Assembly: GCF_900177415.1 (NCBI RefSeq)
Contig: NZ_FXAF01000011.1
Location: 496,001 to 560,000, forward strand
Length of the DNA stretch: 64,000 nt
Source of the DNA: Xaviernesmea oryzae
GTDB taxonomy: Bacteria > Pseudomonadota > Alphaproteobacteria > Rhizobiales > Rhizobiaceae
Direction: 5' to 3'
Shown here: positions 1 to 8,200 of the stretch, one piece after another
Layout of the letters: the number at the start of each line of letters is the position of its first letter
How positions within the stretch are numbered: position 1 is the stretch's first letter
Notes under the pieces: model-generated
The model's input: only the letters and a program-made list of their open reading frames with translations
Databases searched by the model: none
Told to the model about the DNA's origin: nothing
Program-made: the position numbers and the translations under genes

Positions 1-1
1 G

Positions 2-571
2 CTCGAAATGGGCGGCGATCCGTCGCGCGAACCGCCCTTCTTCTTCCAGAAGAATGCCGACAATCTCTATAACGGCAAGACTTTCCCCTATCCGCCGCTT
101 TCGAGCAGCGTCCATCACGAGGTGGAACTGGTCGTGGCGCTGTCGGCCGGTGGCGCGGATATAGCGGTCGGGGACGCGCTTTCCAAGGTCTACGGCTATG
201 CGGTCGGCATCGATTTCACCCGCCGCGACCTGCAGGATGTGGCCAAGAAGATGAGCCGTCCGTGGGAAGCGGCAAAAGCCTTCGAGAAGTCGGCGCCCGT
301 CTCCGCCCTCGTCCCGGCCTCGAAGATCGGCCACCCGCAGGCGGGCGGCGTCTGGCTCGACGTCAACGGCCAGCGCAAGCAGTCCGGCGATCTCAACCAG
401 CTCATCTGGAAGCTGCCGGAAATCATCGCCGAACTGTCGAAGCTCTTCGTGCTGGCGCCGGGCGATGTCATCATGACCGGCACGCCGGCCGGCGTCGGCC
501 CGGTCGTCAAGGGCGACAAGGTCGCCTGCGGCATCGAGGGTGTCGGAAAACTGTCGCTGACGGTCGCCTGA
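2..571 (+). CDS. Fumarylacetoacetate hydrolase family protein (5' end cut by window)
   Basis: The reading frame is already open at the left edge, so the N-terminus is missing; about 190 residues remain of a family usually near 230. The C-terminal FAH fold is clear: a metal-binding stretch around VHHEVELVVAL, then YAVGIDFTRRDLQ, and near the end the family signature GDVIMTGTPAGVGPV. Members hydrolyse or decarboxylate acylpyruvates and related 2-oxo acids with a divalent metal; the substrate here cannot be read from sequence. It lies 21 bp upstream of the carbonic anhydrase gene on the same strand, so the two may be cotranscribed. Confidence 0.85.
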   Translation, partial: LEMGGDPSREPPFFFQKNADNLYNGKTFPYPPLSSSVHHEVELVVALSAGGADIAVGDALSKVYGYAVGIDFTRRDLQDVAKKMSRPWEAAKAFEKSAPVSALVPASKIGHPQAGGVWLDVNGQRKQSGDLNQLIWKLPEIIAELSKLFVLAPGDVIMTGTPAGVGPVVKGDKVACGIEGVGKLSLTVA

Positions 572-592
572 CCTCGGATTTGGGAGGAAACC

Positions 593-1120
593 ATGCCGCT
601 TTACGCTCTGGGAGAATTCGAACCCAAACTCCCGGCTCCCGACCGCTACTGGGTGGCGCCGGATGCCACCGTCATCGGCAAGGTGGAGCTCGGCGAGGAT
701 GTCGGCATCTGGTTCGGCTCGGTGCTGCGCGGCGACAACGAGCCGATCACCGTCGGCGCCGGCTCGAACATCCAGGAAGGCGTGATGATCCACACCGACC
801 CGCGCTATCCGGTCAGGATCGGCAGGGATTGCACCATCGGCCACCACGCCATCATCCATGGCTGCATCATCGGCGACAATTCGCTGGTCGGCATGGGCGC
901 GACGATCCTGAACGGCGCCAGGATCGGCAGCAACTGCCTGGTCGGCGCCAATGCGCTGGTCACCGAAGGCAAGGAATTTCCCGACAATTCGCTGATCGTC
1001 GGCTCGCCCGCCAGGGCCATCCGCACGCTGGACGAGGAGGCGGTCGAGAAGCTGAGGCAGTCGGCGGTGCGTTACGTCGAGAACTGGAAACGGTTCGCCC
1101 GCGATCTCCGGCTGCTTTAA
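593..1120 (+). CDS. Gamma-carbonic anhydrase family protein
   Basis: A 175-residue left-handed beta-helix protein of the YrdA/PaaY/CaiE type. Hexapeptide repeats run from about residue 20 to 140 (VIGKVELGEDVGIW, VMIHTDP, IGHHAIIHGC, VGMGATILNGARIG). The His residues in IHTDP and GHHAIIHG match the trimer-interface zinc ligands of gamma-class carbonic anhydrases. Family members either hydrate CO2 or are inactive relatives; activity is not proven here. A ribosome site (GGGAGGAAACC) precedes the ATG, which supports the start. It follows the FAH-family gene closely and ends 12 bp before the convergent zur stop. Confidence 0.88.
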   Translation: MPLYALGEFEPKLPAPDRYWVAPDATVIGKVELGEDVGIWFGSVLRGDNEPITVGAGSNIQEGVMIHTDPRYPVRIGRDCTIGHHAIIHGCIIGDNSLVGMGATILNGARIGSNCLVGANALVTEGKEFPDNSLIVGSPARAIRTLDEEAVEKLRQSAVRYVENWKRFARDLRLL

Positions 1121-1132
1121 GCGGCCCCAGGT

Positions 1133-1558
1133 TCAGGCGGCACAGGAGCTGCAGATCCCGCGAATCTCGATCGTCGTCTTGGCCGGCTTGAAGCCCTTGC
1201 CTTTCGCCCAGTCGCCGAGGCGATGGTCGACGGCGTGATCGTGGAATTCGAACACGTGGCCGCAGCTCTCGCAGATCGCAAACGCGACCGTGCCGTGGCC
1301 GTGCCCCTTGGCGCAGCAGTCGCTTTCGGGATGGGCGCAGGCGACGAAGGCGTTCAGGCTCTCCAGCCGATGCACCATGCCGAATTCGAGCAGCTTGTCG
1401 AGCGCCCGATAGACCTGCAGCGGCGCCCGGAAACCGTGGTCGCGGAGTTTGTCGAGGATCGTATAGGCGCTCATCGGCGCATCCGAACGGGTCAGCACGT
1501 CGAAGACGAGCGACTGGTTCTTGGTGAGCGCCGGTGAAGATACTGGTGCGTTCATCAT
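1133..1558 (-). CDS. zur: Fur-family zinc uptake regulator Zur
   Basis: A 141-residue Fur-superfamily repressor. The winged helix covers roughly residues 10-70. A His/Cys-rich metal region follows: HGHGTVAFAICESCG and a C-terminal CSSC, the two CxxC pairs of the structural zinc site. Its start ATG overlaps the znuB stop by four bases, so it is the last gene of a znuC-znuB-zur operon. Linkage to znuABC, and the palindromes between znuC and znuA, support zinc rather than iron sensing. Zinc-loaded Zur probably represses the whole locus, including itself. Confidence 0.93.
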   Translation of the reverse strand: MMNAPVSSPALTKNQSLVFDVLTRSDAPMSAYTILDKLRDHGFRAPLQVYRALDKLLEFGMVHRLESLNAFVACAHPESDCCAKGHGHGTVAFAICESCGHVFEFHDHAVDHRLGDWAKGKGFKPAKTTIEIRGICSSCAA

Positions 1559-2379
1559 CGCACTCCTGTGTTGCCGGCCCTGTCGGCCGTGTTTTTTCCC
1601 GCTGTCGGGATGAGGCTCAGAATGAAAAGTAAGAGCGCCGCGACCACGATGGAAGGGCCGGACGGCGTATCGTAGGTGAGCGAGCCGAACAGGCCGCCGA
1701 TGACGGCGACGGCGCCGATCAGCGAGGCGGCGACGGCCATGATCTCGGGGCTGGCGGAAAAGCGCCGCGCCGTGGCGGCCGGAATGATCAGCAGCGCGGT
1801 GATCAGCATGATGCCGACGATCTTCATGGCGATCGCGATGACGAGCGCCATCAGGAGCATGAAGAGGAGCCGCGCCTGCGCCGGCTTCATGCCTTCGGCT
1901 TCCGCCACGTCCTCGCTGACGGTGGACGCGATCAGCGGACGCCAGAGAAAGGCGAGTGCTGCGATCACCAGCACGCCGCCGCCCCAGATGAGCGCGATGT
2001 CGGTGCGGGTGACGGCAAGGATGTCGCCGAACAGGAAGGCGACGAGATCGATGCGCACCCAGGTCATGAAGGCGACCAGCACGAGGCCGATCGCCAGCGC
2101 CGAATGGGAGAGGATGCCGAGCAGCGCGTCCGCCGAAAGCGACTGCCGCCGCTGCAGCATCAGGAGCAGCAGGGATACGGCCACCGCGACGCCGAAGACG
2201 GAAATCAGGAGATTGATCTCGAAGAAGAGCGACAGCGCCACGCCGAGCAGGGCCGAATGGGCTATGGTGTCGCCGAAATAGGCCATCCGTCGCCAGACGA
2301 CGAAACAGCCGAGCGGACCCGCCGTCAGCGCCACGCCGACCCCGGCGATGAGGGCGCGGGTGAAGAAATCGTCAAGCAC
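1555..2379 (-). CDS. znuB: Zinc ABC transporter permease ZnuB
   Basis: A 274-residue inner-membrane permease of the ABC-3 family with about eight hydrophobic segments, starting LDDFFTRALIAGVGVAL. I place the start at the GTG at 2379: GGAGG precedes it with good spacing, and everything upstream in this frame is antisense to the His-codon-rich end of znuC and reads as low-complexity threonine/isoleucine. The gene overlaps znuC by 8 bp and zur by 4 bp, which implies translational coupling. It forms the membrane channel for zinc delivered by ZnuA. Confidence 0.93.
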   Translation of the reverse strand: MLDDFFTRALIAGVGVALTAGPLGCFVVWRRMAYFGDTIAHSALLGVALSLFFEINLLISVFGVAVAVSLLLLMLQRRQSLSADALLGILSHSALAIGLVLVAFMTWVRIDLVAFLFGDILAVTRTDIALIWGGGVLVIAALAFLWRPLIASTVSEDVAEAEGMKPAQARLLFMLLMALVIAIAMKIVGIMLITALLIIPAATARRFSASPEIMAVAASLIGAVAVIGGLFGSLTYDTPSGPSIVVAALLLFILSLIPTAGKNTADRAGNTGVR

Positions 2380-3313
2380 GATCGTCCTCCCTGCCTGGGC
2401 CTGCCGCATGATGGGCGTGGCCTTTGTGCTCGTGAGGATGGTGGTGATCGTGCGAGTGATGCGAATGATCGTGATGGTCGTGAGGACGGTGCCCGTCCTG
2501 GGGATGATGTCCGTCGCCGGGATGGCAATGATCGGTGATCGAGCCGTCGCCGTGCAGGACCCGGCCGTCCGGCAGATGGGTGTGGTCGTGGTGATGGCTG
2601 TAGACGGCAAGCGAGCGCGTGTTGCCGAAGAGCTTCAGGTAGTCGGCGCTCTGGCTGACGGTTTCCGGCGTGCCGCGGCAGCAGATATGGCCGTTGAGGC
2701 AGATGACGGTATCCGTGCCGGCCATGACCATGTGCAGGTCGTGCGAGATCATCAGGATGCCGCAGCCGGTCGAGTTGCGGATCGAGCGGATGAGGTCGTA
2801 GAGCGCGCTCTCGCCGGCGAAATCGACGCCCTGCACCGGCTCGTCGAGCACCATGAGGTCCGGCTTGCGGGCGATCGCGCGGGCAAGCAGGGCACGCTGG
2901 AACTCGCCGCCGGACAGGTGCCGCACCTCCGCGTCGATGAGATGCGGTATGCCGGTGGCCTTAAGCGCATCCGTCAGCTCCCCGTCGGGAAGTGGACCGG
3001 TGAGCCGCATCAGCCGCCGCACGGACAGCGGCATGGTCCAGTCGATCGCGAGCTTCTGCGGCACATAGCCGATACGCATGCCGGAGGCCCTGGTGACCGC
3101 ACCCTCGTCCGGCCGCAGCACGCCGATCGCCAGCTTCGCGGTCGTCGATTTGCCGGCCCCGTTCGGCCCGATCAGCGTCACCACTTCGCCGCGGCGGATC
3201 GAAAAATCGAGACCGCGCACCAGCCAGCGGCCATCGCGTCGGATGCCGGCATTTTCGAGCGACACGAACTGGCTTTCGCTCCGAAGGGCCGCGGCCCTGT
3301 TGGTCATCAGCAT
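2372..3313 (-). CDS. znuC: Zinc ABC transporter ATPase ZnuC with His-rich tail
   Basis: A 313-residue ABC ATPase: Walker A GPNGAGKST (residues 49-57), signature LSGGEFQRALLARA, Walker B LMVLDEP. It powers zinc import through ZnuB. The ATPase core ends near residue 240. A tail of about 75 residues follows with roughly 26 histidines (for example HDHHDHSHHSHDHHH), longer than usual for ABC ATPases. The tail is probably a cytoplasmic zinc store or sensor; that is inference. The start MLMTN has an alternative ATG two codons downstream. It is transcribed divergently from znuA. Confidence 0.94.
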   Translation of the reverse strand: MLMTNRAAALRSESQFVSLENAGIRRDGRWLVRGLDFSIRRGEVVTLIGPNGAGKSTTAKLAIGVLRPDEGAVTRASGMRIGYVPQKLAIDWTMPLSVRRLMRLTGPLPDGELTDALKATGIPHLIDAEVRHLSGGEFQRALLARAIARKPDLMVLDEPVQGVDFAGESALYDLIRSIRNSTGCGILMISHDLHMVMAGTDTVICLNGHICCRGTPETVSQSADYLKLFGNTRSLAVYSHHHDHTHLPDGRVLHGDGSITDHCHPGDGHHPQDGHRPHDHHDHSHHSHDHHHPHEHKGHAHHAAGPGREDDRA

Positions 3314-3351
3314 GTTTTTCCGGAATCCCTGTTGTCACTGGCTATGACACA

Positions 3352-3366
3352 CGTTATAGCATAACG
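3352..3366. promoter_or_regulatory. Putative Zur box 1
   Basis: The palindrome CGTTATAGCATAACG has 6-bp arms around AGC and lies between divergent znuC and znuA. It closely matches the GTTATAnTATAAC core known for proteobacterial Zur operators. Confidence 0.75.
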
Positions 3367-3373
3367 CAATTGA

Positions 3374-3388
3374 TGTAATAACATTACA
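3374..3388. promoter_or_regulatory. Putative Zur box 2
   Basis: A second perfect palindrome, TGTAATAACATTACA (6-bp arms), lies 7 bp from box 1 and about 20 bp upstream of the znuA ATG. Its position next to znuA suggests one box per divergent promoter. Its sequence differs from box 1, so assignment to Zur is inference. Confidence 0.6.
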
Positions 3389-3408
3389 GATCAATGCAAG
3401 GACACGGC

Positions 3409-4413
3409 ATGAATCTCCCTGCTCTTTCCCTTTTGTCCGCCACCACCCTTTTCGCCGGCGCGGGCGCTGCTTTCGCGGCGCCCGACGTCGTGGTCTCCAT
3501 CAAGCCGATCCATTCGCTGGTGGCCTCCATCATGCAGGGCGTCGGCGAGCCGAAGCTGATCGTCGCGGGAGCCGCCTCGCCCCATACGTTCTCCCTCAAG
3601 CCTTCCAACGCTGCGACGATCGAGAGCGCCGATATCGTCTTCTGGGTCGGGCCAGGCATGGAAGCCTTCCTCGAAAAGCCCCTGGAGGCCCTGGGCTCCA
3701 GGGCCACGGTGGTGGAACTCGAGGATGCGCCCGGCCTGGAAAAACTTCCTTTCCGCGAAGGCGGTGCCTTCGAGGCGCATGACCACGGCCATGAGGGCGA
3801 GGCGGCACATGAACATGGCGGCCACGATGAGGAACATGCCGAAGGCGAAGGTCACGAGCATGAGGGCCATGAGCACGAACATGAACACGGCGCCTTCGAC
3901 ACGCATCTCTGGCTCGATCCGATGAACGCCAAGGCGATCGTCGCCGAGATCGAGAAGACGCTGGTCTCCGCCGACCCGGCGAATGCCGCGGCCTACCAGG
4001 CCAATGCGGCGGCGCTGATGCAGAAGATCGACGCTTTGGACACCGAATTGAAGGCGACCGTGGAGCCGGTCAAGGACAAGCCCTTCATCGTCTTCCACGA
4101 TGCCTACCAGTATTTCGAAAAGCGCTACGGCGTGAGCGTGGCGGGCTCGGTCACGGTCAGCCCGGAAACCATGCCCGGCGCCGACCGGATCAGCCAGATC
4201 CACAGGAAGGTGACGGAGCTCGGCGCGACTTGCGTCTTCGCCGAACCGCAGTTCGAGCCGAAACTGGTGGCCGTGGTGACGGAAGGAACGCCGGCCCGCT
4301 CGGCAACGCTCGACCCGGAGGCGGCGACGCTGAAGGAAGGTCCGGACCTCTATTTCGAGCTGATGCGCGGGCTCGCAAGCTCGATGAAGGATTGCCTGTC
4401 TCAGGGAACGTGA
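3409..4413 (+). CDS. znuA: Zinc ABC transporter periplasmic binding protein ZnuA
   Basis: A 334-residue cluster A-I (ZnuA/TroA) binding protein. The start at 3409 has AAGGA six bases upstream and gives a Sec signal peptide ending near AFA-AP; an ATG 15 bp earlier adds five residues and lacks a good ribosome site. Zinc-ligand His residues are visible in ASPHTFSL (about 59), DTHLWLDP (about 166) and VFHDAYQYF. Between the first two lies a His/Glu-rich loop (about residues 123-160), the usual mark of zinc rather than manganese specificity. It delivers periplasmic zinc to ZnuBC and is expected to be Zur-repressed. Confidence 0.95.
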   Translation: MNLPALSLLSATTLFAGAGAAFAAPDVVVSIKPIHSLVASIMQGVGEPKLIVAGAASPHTFSLKPSNAATIESADIVFWVGPGMEAFLEKPLEALGSRATVVELEDAPGLEKLPFREGGAFEAHDHGHEGEAAHEHGGHDEEHAEGEGHEHEGHEHEHEHGAFDTHLWLDPMNAKAIVAEIEKTLVSADPANAAAYQANAAALMQKIDALDTELKATVEPVKDKPFIVFHDAYQYFEKRYGVSVAGSVTVSPETMPGADRISQIHRKVTELGATCVFAEPQFEPKLVAVVTEGTPARSATLDPEAATLKEGPDLYFELMRGLASSMKDCLSQGT

Positions 4414-4462
4414 ACCGGCAGGAAACGCCGGCCGGCCGCATGGCGGCGATCGATGCGAGTCT

Positions 4463-4489
4463 TGCGGGCGCTTGAAGGCAGCGCCCGCA
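4463..4489. terminator. Stem-loop between convergent znuA and rcnB-like gene
   Basis: A perfect 10-bp stem TGCGGGCGCT / AGCGCCCGCA with a 7-base loop sits between the convergent ends of znuA and the next gene. There is no clear T-run on either side, so termination efficiency is uncertain. Confidence 0.5.
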
Positions 4490-4502
4490 GACAGACTTGC
4501 CC

Positions 4503-4844
4503 TTAGCGGGAAGCGATGATGCTGGAGATCACACCGGTGGCGATGCCGACCAGCAGGAAGTCGTTGTCGACCTTGACCCAGTGGTAGCCGCGCGGCGGCG
4601 CCGACAGGCGATAGCGGCGGTAGTCGCGGATCTCGGCCATGCGGCGCCGTTCGGCCGGGCTCATGCGGTGACCCTTCACCCAGCGATGCTTGTGGACGAC
4701 GACCTTCTTCTGGACATGGACACGCTTGTCGACCCGCTTTTCCACGTGCCGGGAGCGGTCGGGGCCGTGGCGCCAGTCCTGCGCCTGCGCCATGGGAGCG
4801 GCAAGAACGGTTGCGGAAAGAAGGATGGCAAAGAACTTTTTCAT
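4503..4844 (-). CDS. RcnB-like small periplasmic protein
   Basis: A 113-residue exported protein. The start at 4844 (MKKFFAILLSATVL) gives a signal peptide ending near MAQAQ and follows a GAGGAGACACCCG ribosome site. The mature part is basic and His/Arg/Lys-rich, then has YRRYRLSAPPRGYHWVKVDNDFLLVGIATGVI, the pattern of the RcnB family (periplasmic nickel/cobalt homeostasis in E. coli). Metal specificity is unknown; being next to the zinc locus is suggestive only. It converges on znuA. Confidence 0.75.
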   Translation of the reverse strand: MKKFFAILLSATVLAAPMAQAQDWRHGPDRSRHVEKRVDKRVHVQKKVVVHKHRWVKGHRMSPAERRRMAEIRDYRRYRLSAPPRGYHWVKVDNDFLLVGIATGVISSIIASR

Positions 4845-5055
4845 CGGGTGTCTCCTCGTGTTGACCACGCCCGGAAACTAGGCCCCGAATGATGAACCGT
4901 ATCTGAACCGCGGAATTACATTTCTGTAATGAAATTATGACGTTCCGTTAATTTTTTGAAGCGAGGCACCGCTGCTTTAACGCACCGTCAACGAAGCGGC
5001 CGAGGCGAGGCGATTCGCCCTCCCGAGTATCGAAAGCGAAGGGCGTGCTATCCAT

Positions 5056-5083
5056 CCTTCTCCCCGTCATAACGGGGAGAAGG
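5056..5083. repeat. RPE-like hairpin
   Basis: A perfect 12-bp stem CCTTCTCCCCGT / ACGGGGAGAAGG with loop CATA, 37 bp beyond the stop of the leftward aldo-keto reductase gene. It resembles the palindromic extragenic elements common in rhizobia and may mark the 3' end of the sugar operon. Confidence 0.65.
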
Positions 5084-5119
5084 TCGCTGCAGGGTATGAG
5101 GGGCAAGCCCGTTTACCGC

Positions 5120-6163
<1,044 letters not shown>

Positions 6164-6183
6164 GATCGAAGTCCTCCGGATGA

Positions 6184-6211
6184 AATGCGGCGCGGAAAAG
6201 CGCGCCGCATT
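6184..6211. repeat. Intercistronic hairpin
   Basis: A perfect 11-bp stem AATGCGGCGCG / CGCGCCGCATT with loop GAAAAG, between the Gfo/Idh stop and the aldo-keto reductase start. It could be an attenuating or mRNA-stabilising processing element; it has no T-run. Confidence 0.55.
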
Positions 6212-6259
6212 CATAGAGCAATTCCGGGCAAGGTGGGAACCGGTTTTCCCGTTCGGCAG

Positions 6260-7393
6260 TCAGCGCAGCAGCGCCAGCGCCTCGTCTATGCCGAGCGCGG
6301 CGGGCTGGGTGCAGGTGGTCGTGAGCTCCACGAACCGGTGTTCCTCGCCGGATTTCAGGATCGAGGTCATGACATCCACGCCGTGCAGCGTGCGCTCCAG
6401 CGAGCAGCGGGCATCGCGCCTCTCGATCAGCGCCATCGCCATGTCCGCCAGACCGGCCGTGCGGTAATTGGCGCGCGGCCCCTGCGGGCTTTCCTGGTTG
6501 AGGATGCCGAAGGGGTGGTCCCAGGGTTCGAGCGGCTCGATGGTCTTGTTGCGGCCGCTCGCCTCCACCACGCCGCCGAAGAAGTTCGGGTCCGGCACGA
6601 AGAGCGAGCCTTCGGTGCCGTAGAGCTCCATATTCGCATGGCGATGCGACCAGACATCCCAGCTTGCCGACAGCGTGATGGTGGCGCCGTTCGCGAATTC
6701 GAGCAGGGCGTGGATATTGGTCGGCGTCTCGACGGGGATCACCTGCCCCTTGAGCGGCTCGCTGGTAACGGTGCGGGTCTTGTTCGCCATGGATGTGAGC
6801 GCCGCCACCCGCTTCACCGGCCCGAGGAAGTTGATGAGGTTGGCGATGTAGTAGGGCCCGAGGTCGAGGATCGGCCCGCCGCCCTCCAGGAAGAAGAAAC
6901 CGGGGTTCGGATGCCACATCTCCATGCCGGGGCTCATGACATGGCAGGTGCCGGAGGTGATGCGGCCCACGCTTCCCTCGTCGATATATTTGCGGGCGAG
7001 CTGATGGGCGCCGCCGAGGAAGGTATCGGGGGCGCAGCCGACGGAAAGCCCCTTCTCCTTCGCGAGCTTCTGCAGCGCCTTGCCCTCTTCGAGCGTGATC
7101 GTCAGCGGCTTTTCCGAGTAGACGTGCTTTCCCGCTTCTAGGATCGCCCTGGAGACGGAGAAATGCGCCGCCGGGATCGTCAGGTTGACGATCACGTCGA
7201 GCTCGTCATTGTCGAGCAACTCGGCGATCGACTGCGCCTTGACGTCGTATTCCTCGGCGCGCATCTCGGCCGCCTCCTTGTTGAGGTCGGCGCAGGCAAG
7301 CACTTTCAGCCCCTTGAAGAGGGGCGCCAGCTTGAAATAGGTGGTGGAAATATTGCCGCATCCGATGATGCCGACGCCAAGTTCCCTGGACAT
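6260..7393 (-). CDS. Gfo/Idh/MocA family oxidoreductase
   Basis: A 377-residue NAD(P)-dependent sugar dehydrogenase. The N-terminal Rossmann fold starts VGIIGCGNIST; the family lysine motif is in VYSEKPLTIT; a C-terminal alpha/beta substrate domain follows. The ribosome site CCGGAG precedes the ATG. It lies 22 bp beyond the sugar isomerase gene in the same leftward operon and probably acts with it on a sugar or sugar acid derived from the mannoside taken up. The exact substrate is not predictable. Confidence 0.88.
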   Translation of the reverse strand: MSRELGVGIIGCGNISTTYFKLAPLFKGLKVLACADLNKEAAEMRAEEYDVKAQSIAELLDNDELDVIVNLTIPAAHFSVSRAILEAGKHVYSEKPLTITLEEGKALQKLAKEKGLSVGCAPDTFLGGAHQLARKYIDEGSVGRITSGTCHVMSPGMEMWHPNPGFFFLEGGGPILDLGPYYIANLINFLGPVKRVAALTSMANKTRTVTSEPLKGQVIPVETPTNIHALLEFANGATITLSASWDVWSHRHANMELYGTEGSLFVPDPNFFGGVVEASGRNKTIEPLEPWDHPFGILNQESPQGPRANYRTAGLADMAMALIERRDARCSLERTLHGVDVMTSILKSGEEHRFVELTTTCTQPAALGIDEALALLR

Positions 7394-7415
7394 GAAAAAC
7401 TCCGGAAGCTTCTGA

Positions 7416-8177
7416 TCAATAGGTCTTGAAGGAGGCGATCGAGCGCGTCAGCAACCGCTCGACATCCTTCGGATTGTCGTGTTCGAGCACGTAATGCCTG
7501 GCCGGCGTTTTTCTCAGCGCCGCCATCAGGTCCCTCCACGGCACCGTGCCGTGGCCGACATCCGCCCAGCCGTCCTCGTCGGCATTCTCGCCGGCCGGCG
7601 CGATGTCCTTCACATGCACGGCCGAGATGCGCTTGCCGTAGCTCTCGATCCACGCATAGGGATCGGCGCCGCCCCGGATGAGCCAGGCGATATCCGCCTC
7701 CCAGGCGAGATCGGGGCCGCCGGCCAGGATCTGCTCCTGCGGCGTCGAACCGTCGGCAAGCGCCTTGAACTCGAAATCGTGGTTGTGCCAGCCGAACGTA
7801 TAGCCGGCGTCCTGATACCGCTTGCCGGCTTCCTGCAGCCGCCGGCCGAAGGCGAACCAGCCGGCGGCGTCGCCCGGCCGCTGGTCCGGCATGAGGAATG
7901 GGCAATAGATCGCCTCGATGCCGAGGATTTTCGCGATCCGCAGAGCCTGTTCCGGCTCCTTTTCGAGGAGGTCGAGGCCGAAATGCCCGGTCGGCATGGC
8001 CAGCCCGTTGGCATCGAGCTCGGCGCGCAGCGCTTTCAGGCCGGCCTCGTCCAGCGTCGCGTAGATGCCGCCGTAACCTTCGACTTCCGAATAGCCGGCG
8101 CGGGCGACGAGTTTCAGGATGTCGGAAAGCGGCGGGAAATTGCGGGCGCAATAGAGCTGAAAACCGAGCTTCGTCAT
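7416..8177 (-). CDS. Sugar phosphate isomerase/epimerase (AP-endonuclease-2-like TIM barrel)
   Basis: A 253-residue protein of the xylose-isomerase-like TIM-barrel family. Metal ligands are evident in YTFGWHNHDFEF, WEADIAWLIRGG, ISAVHVKDIAP and YVLEHDNP. GAGGAGAAGCC precedes the start. These enzymes isomerise or epimerise keto and aldo sugars and are often encoded beside Gfo/Idh dehydrogenases, as here. It sits 23 bp downstream of the beta-mannosidase gene. Confidence 0.87.
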   Translation of the reverse strand: MTKLGFQLYCARNFPPLSDILKLVARAGYSEVEGYGGIYATLDEAGLKALRAELDANGLAMPTGHFGLDLLEKEPEQALRIAKILGIEAIYCPFLMPDQRPGDAAGWFAFGRRLQEAGKRYQDAGYTFGWHNHDFEFKALADGSTPQEQILAGGPDLAWEADIAWLIRGGADPYAWIESYGKRISAVHVKDIAPAGENADEDGWADVGHGTVPWRDLMAALRKTPARHYVLEHDNPKDVERLLTRSIASFKTY

Positions 8178-8200
8178 AGGCTTCTCCTCGAAATGGACCT

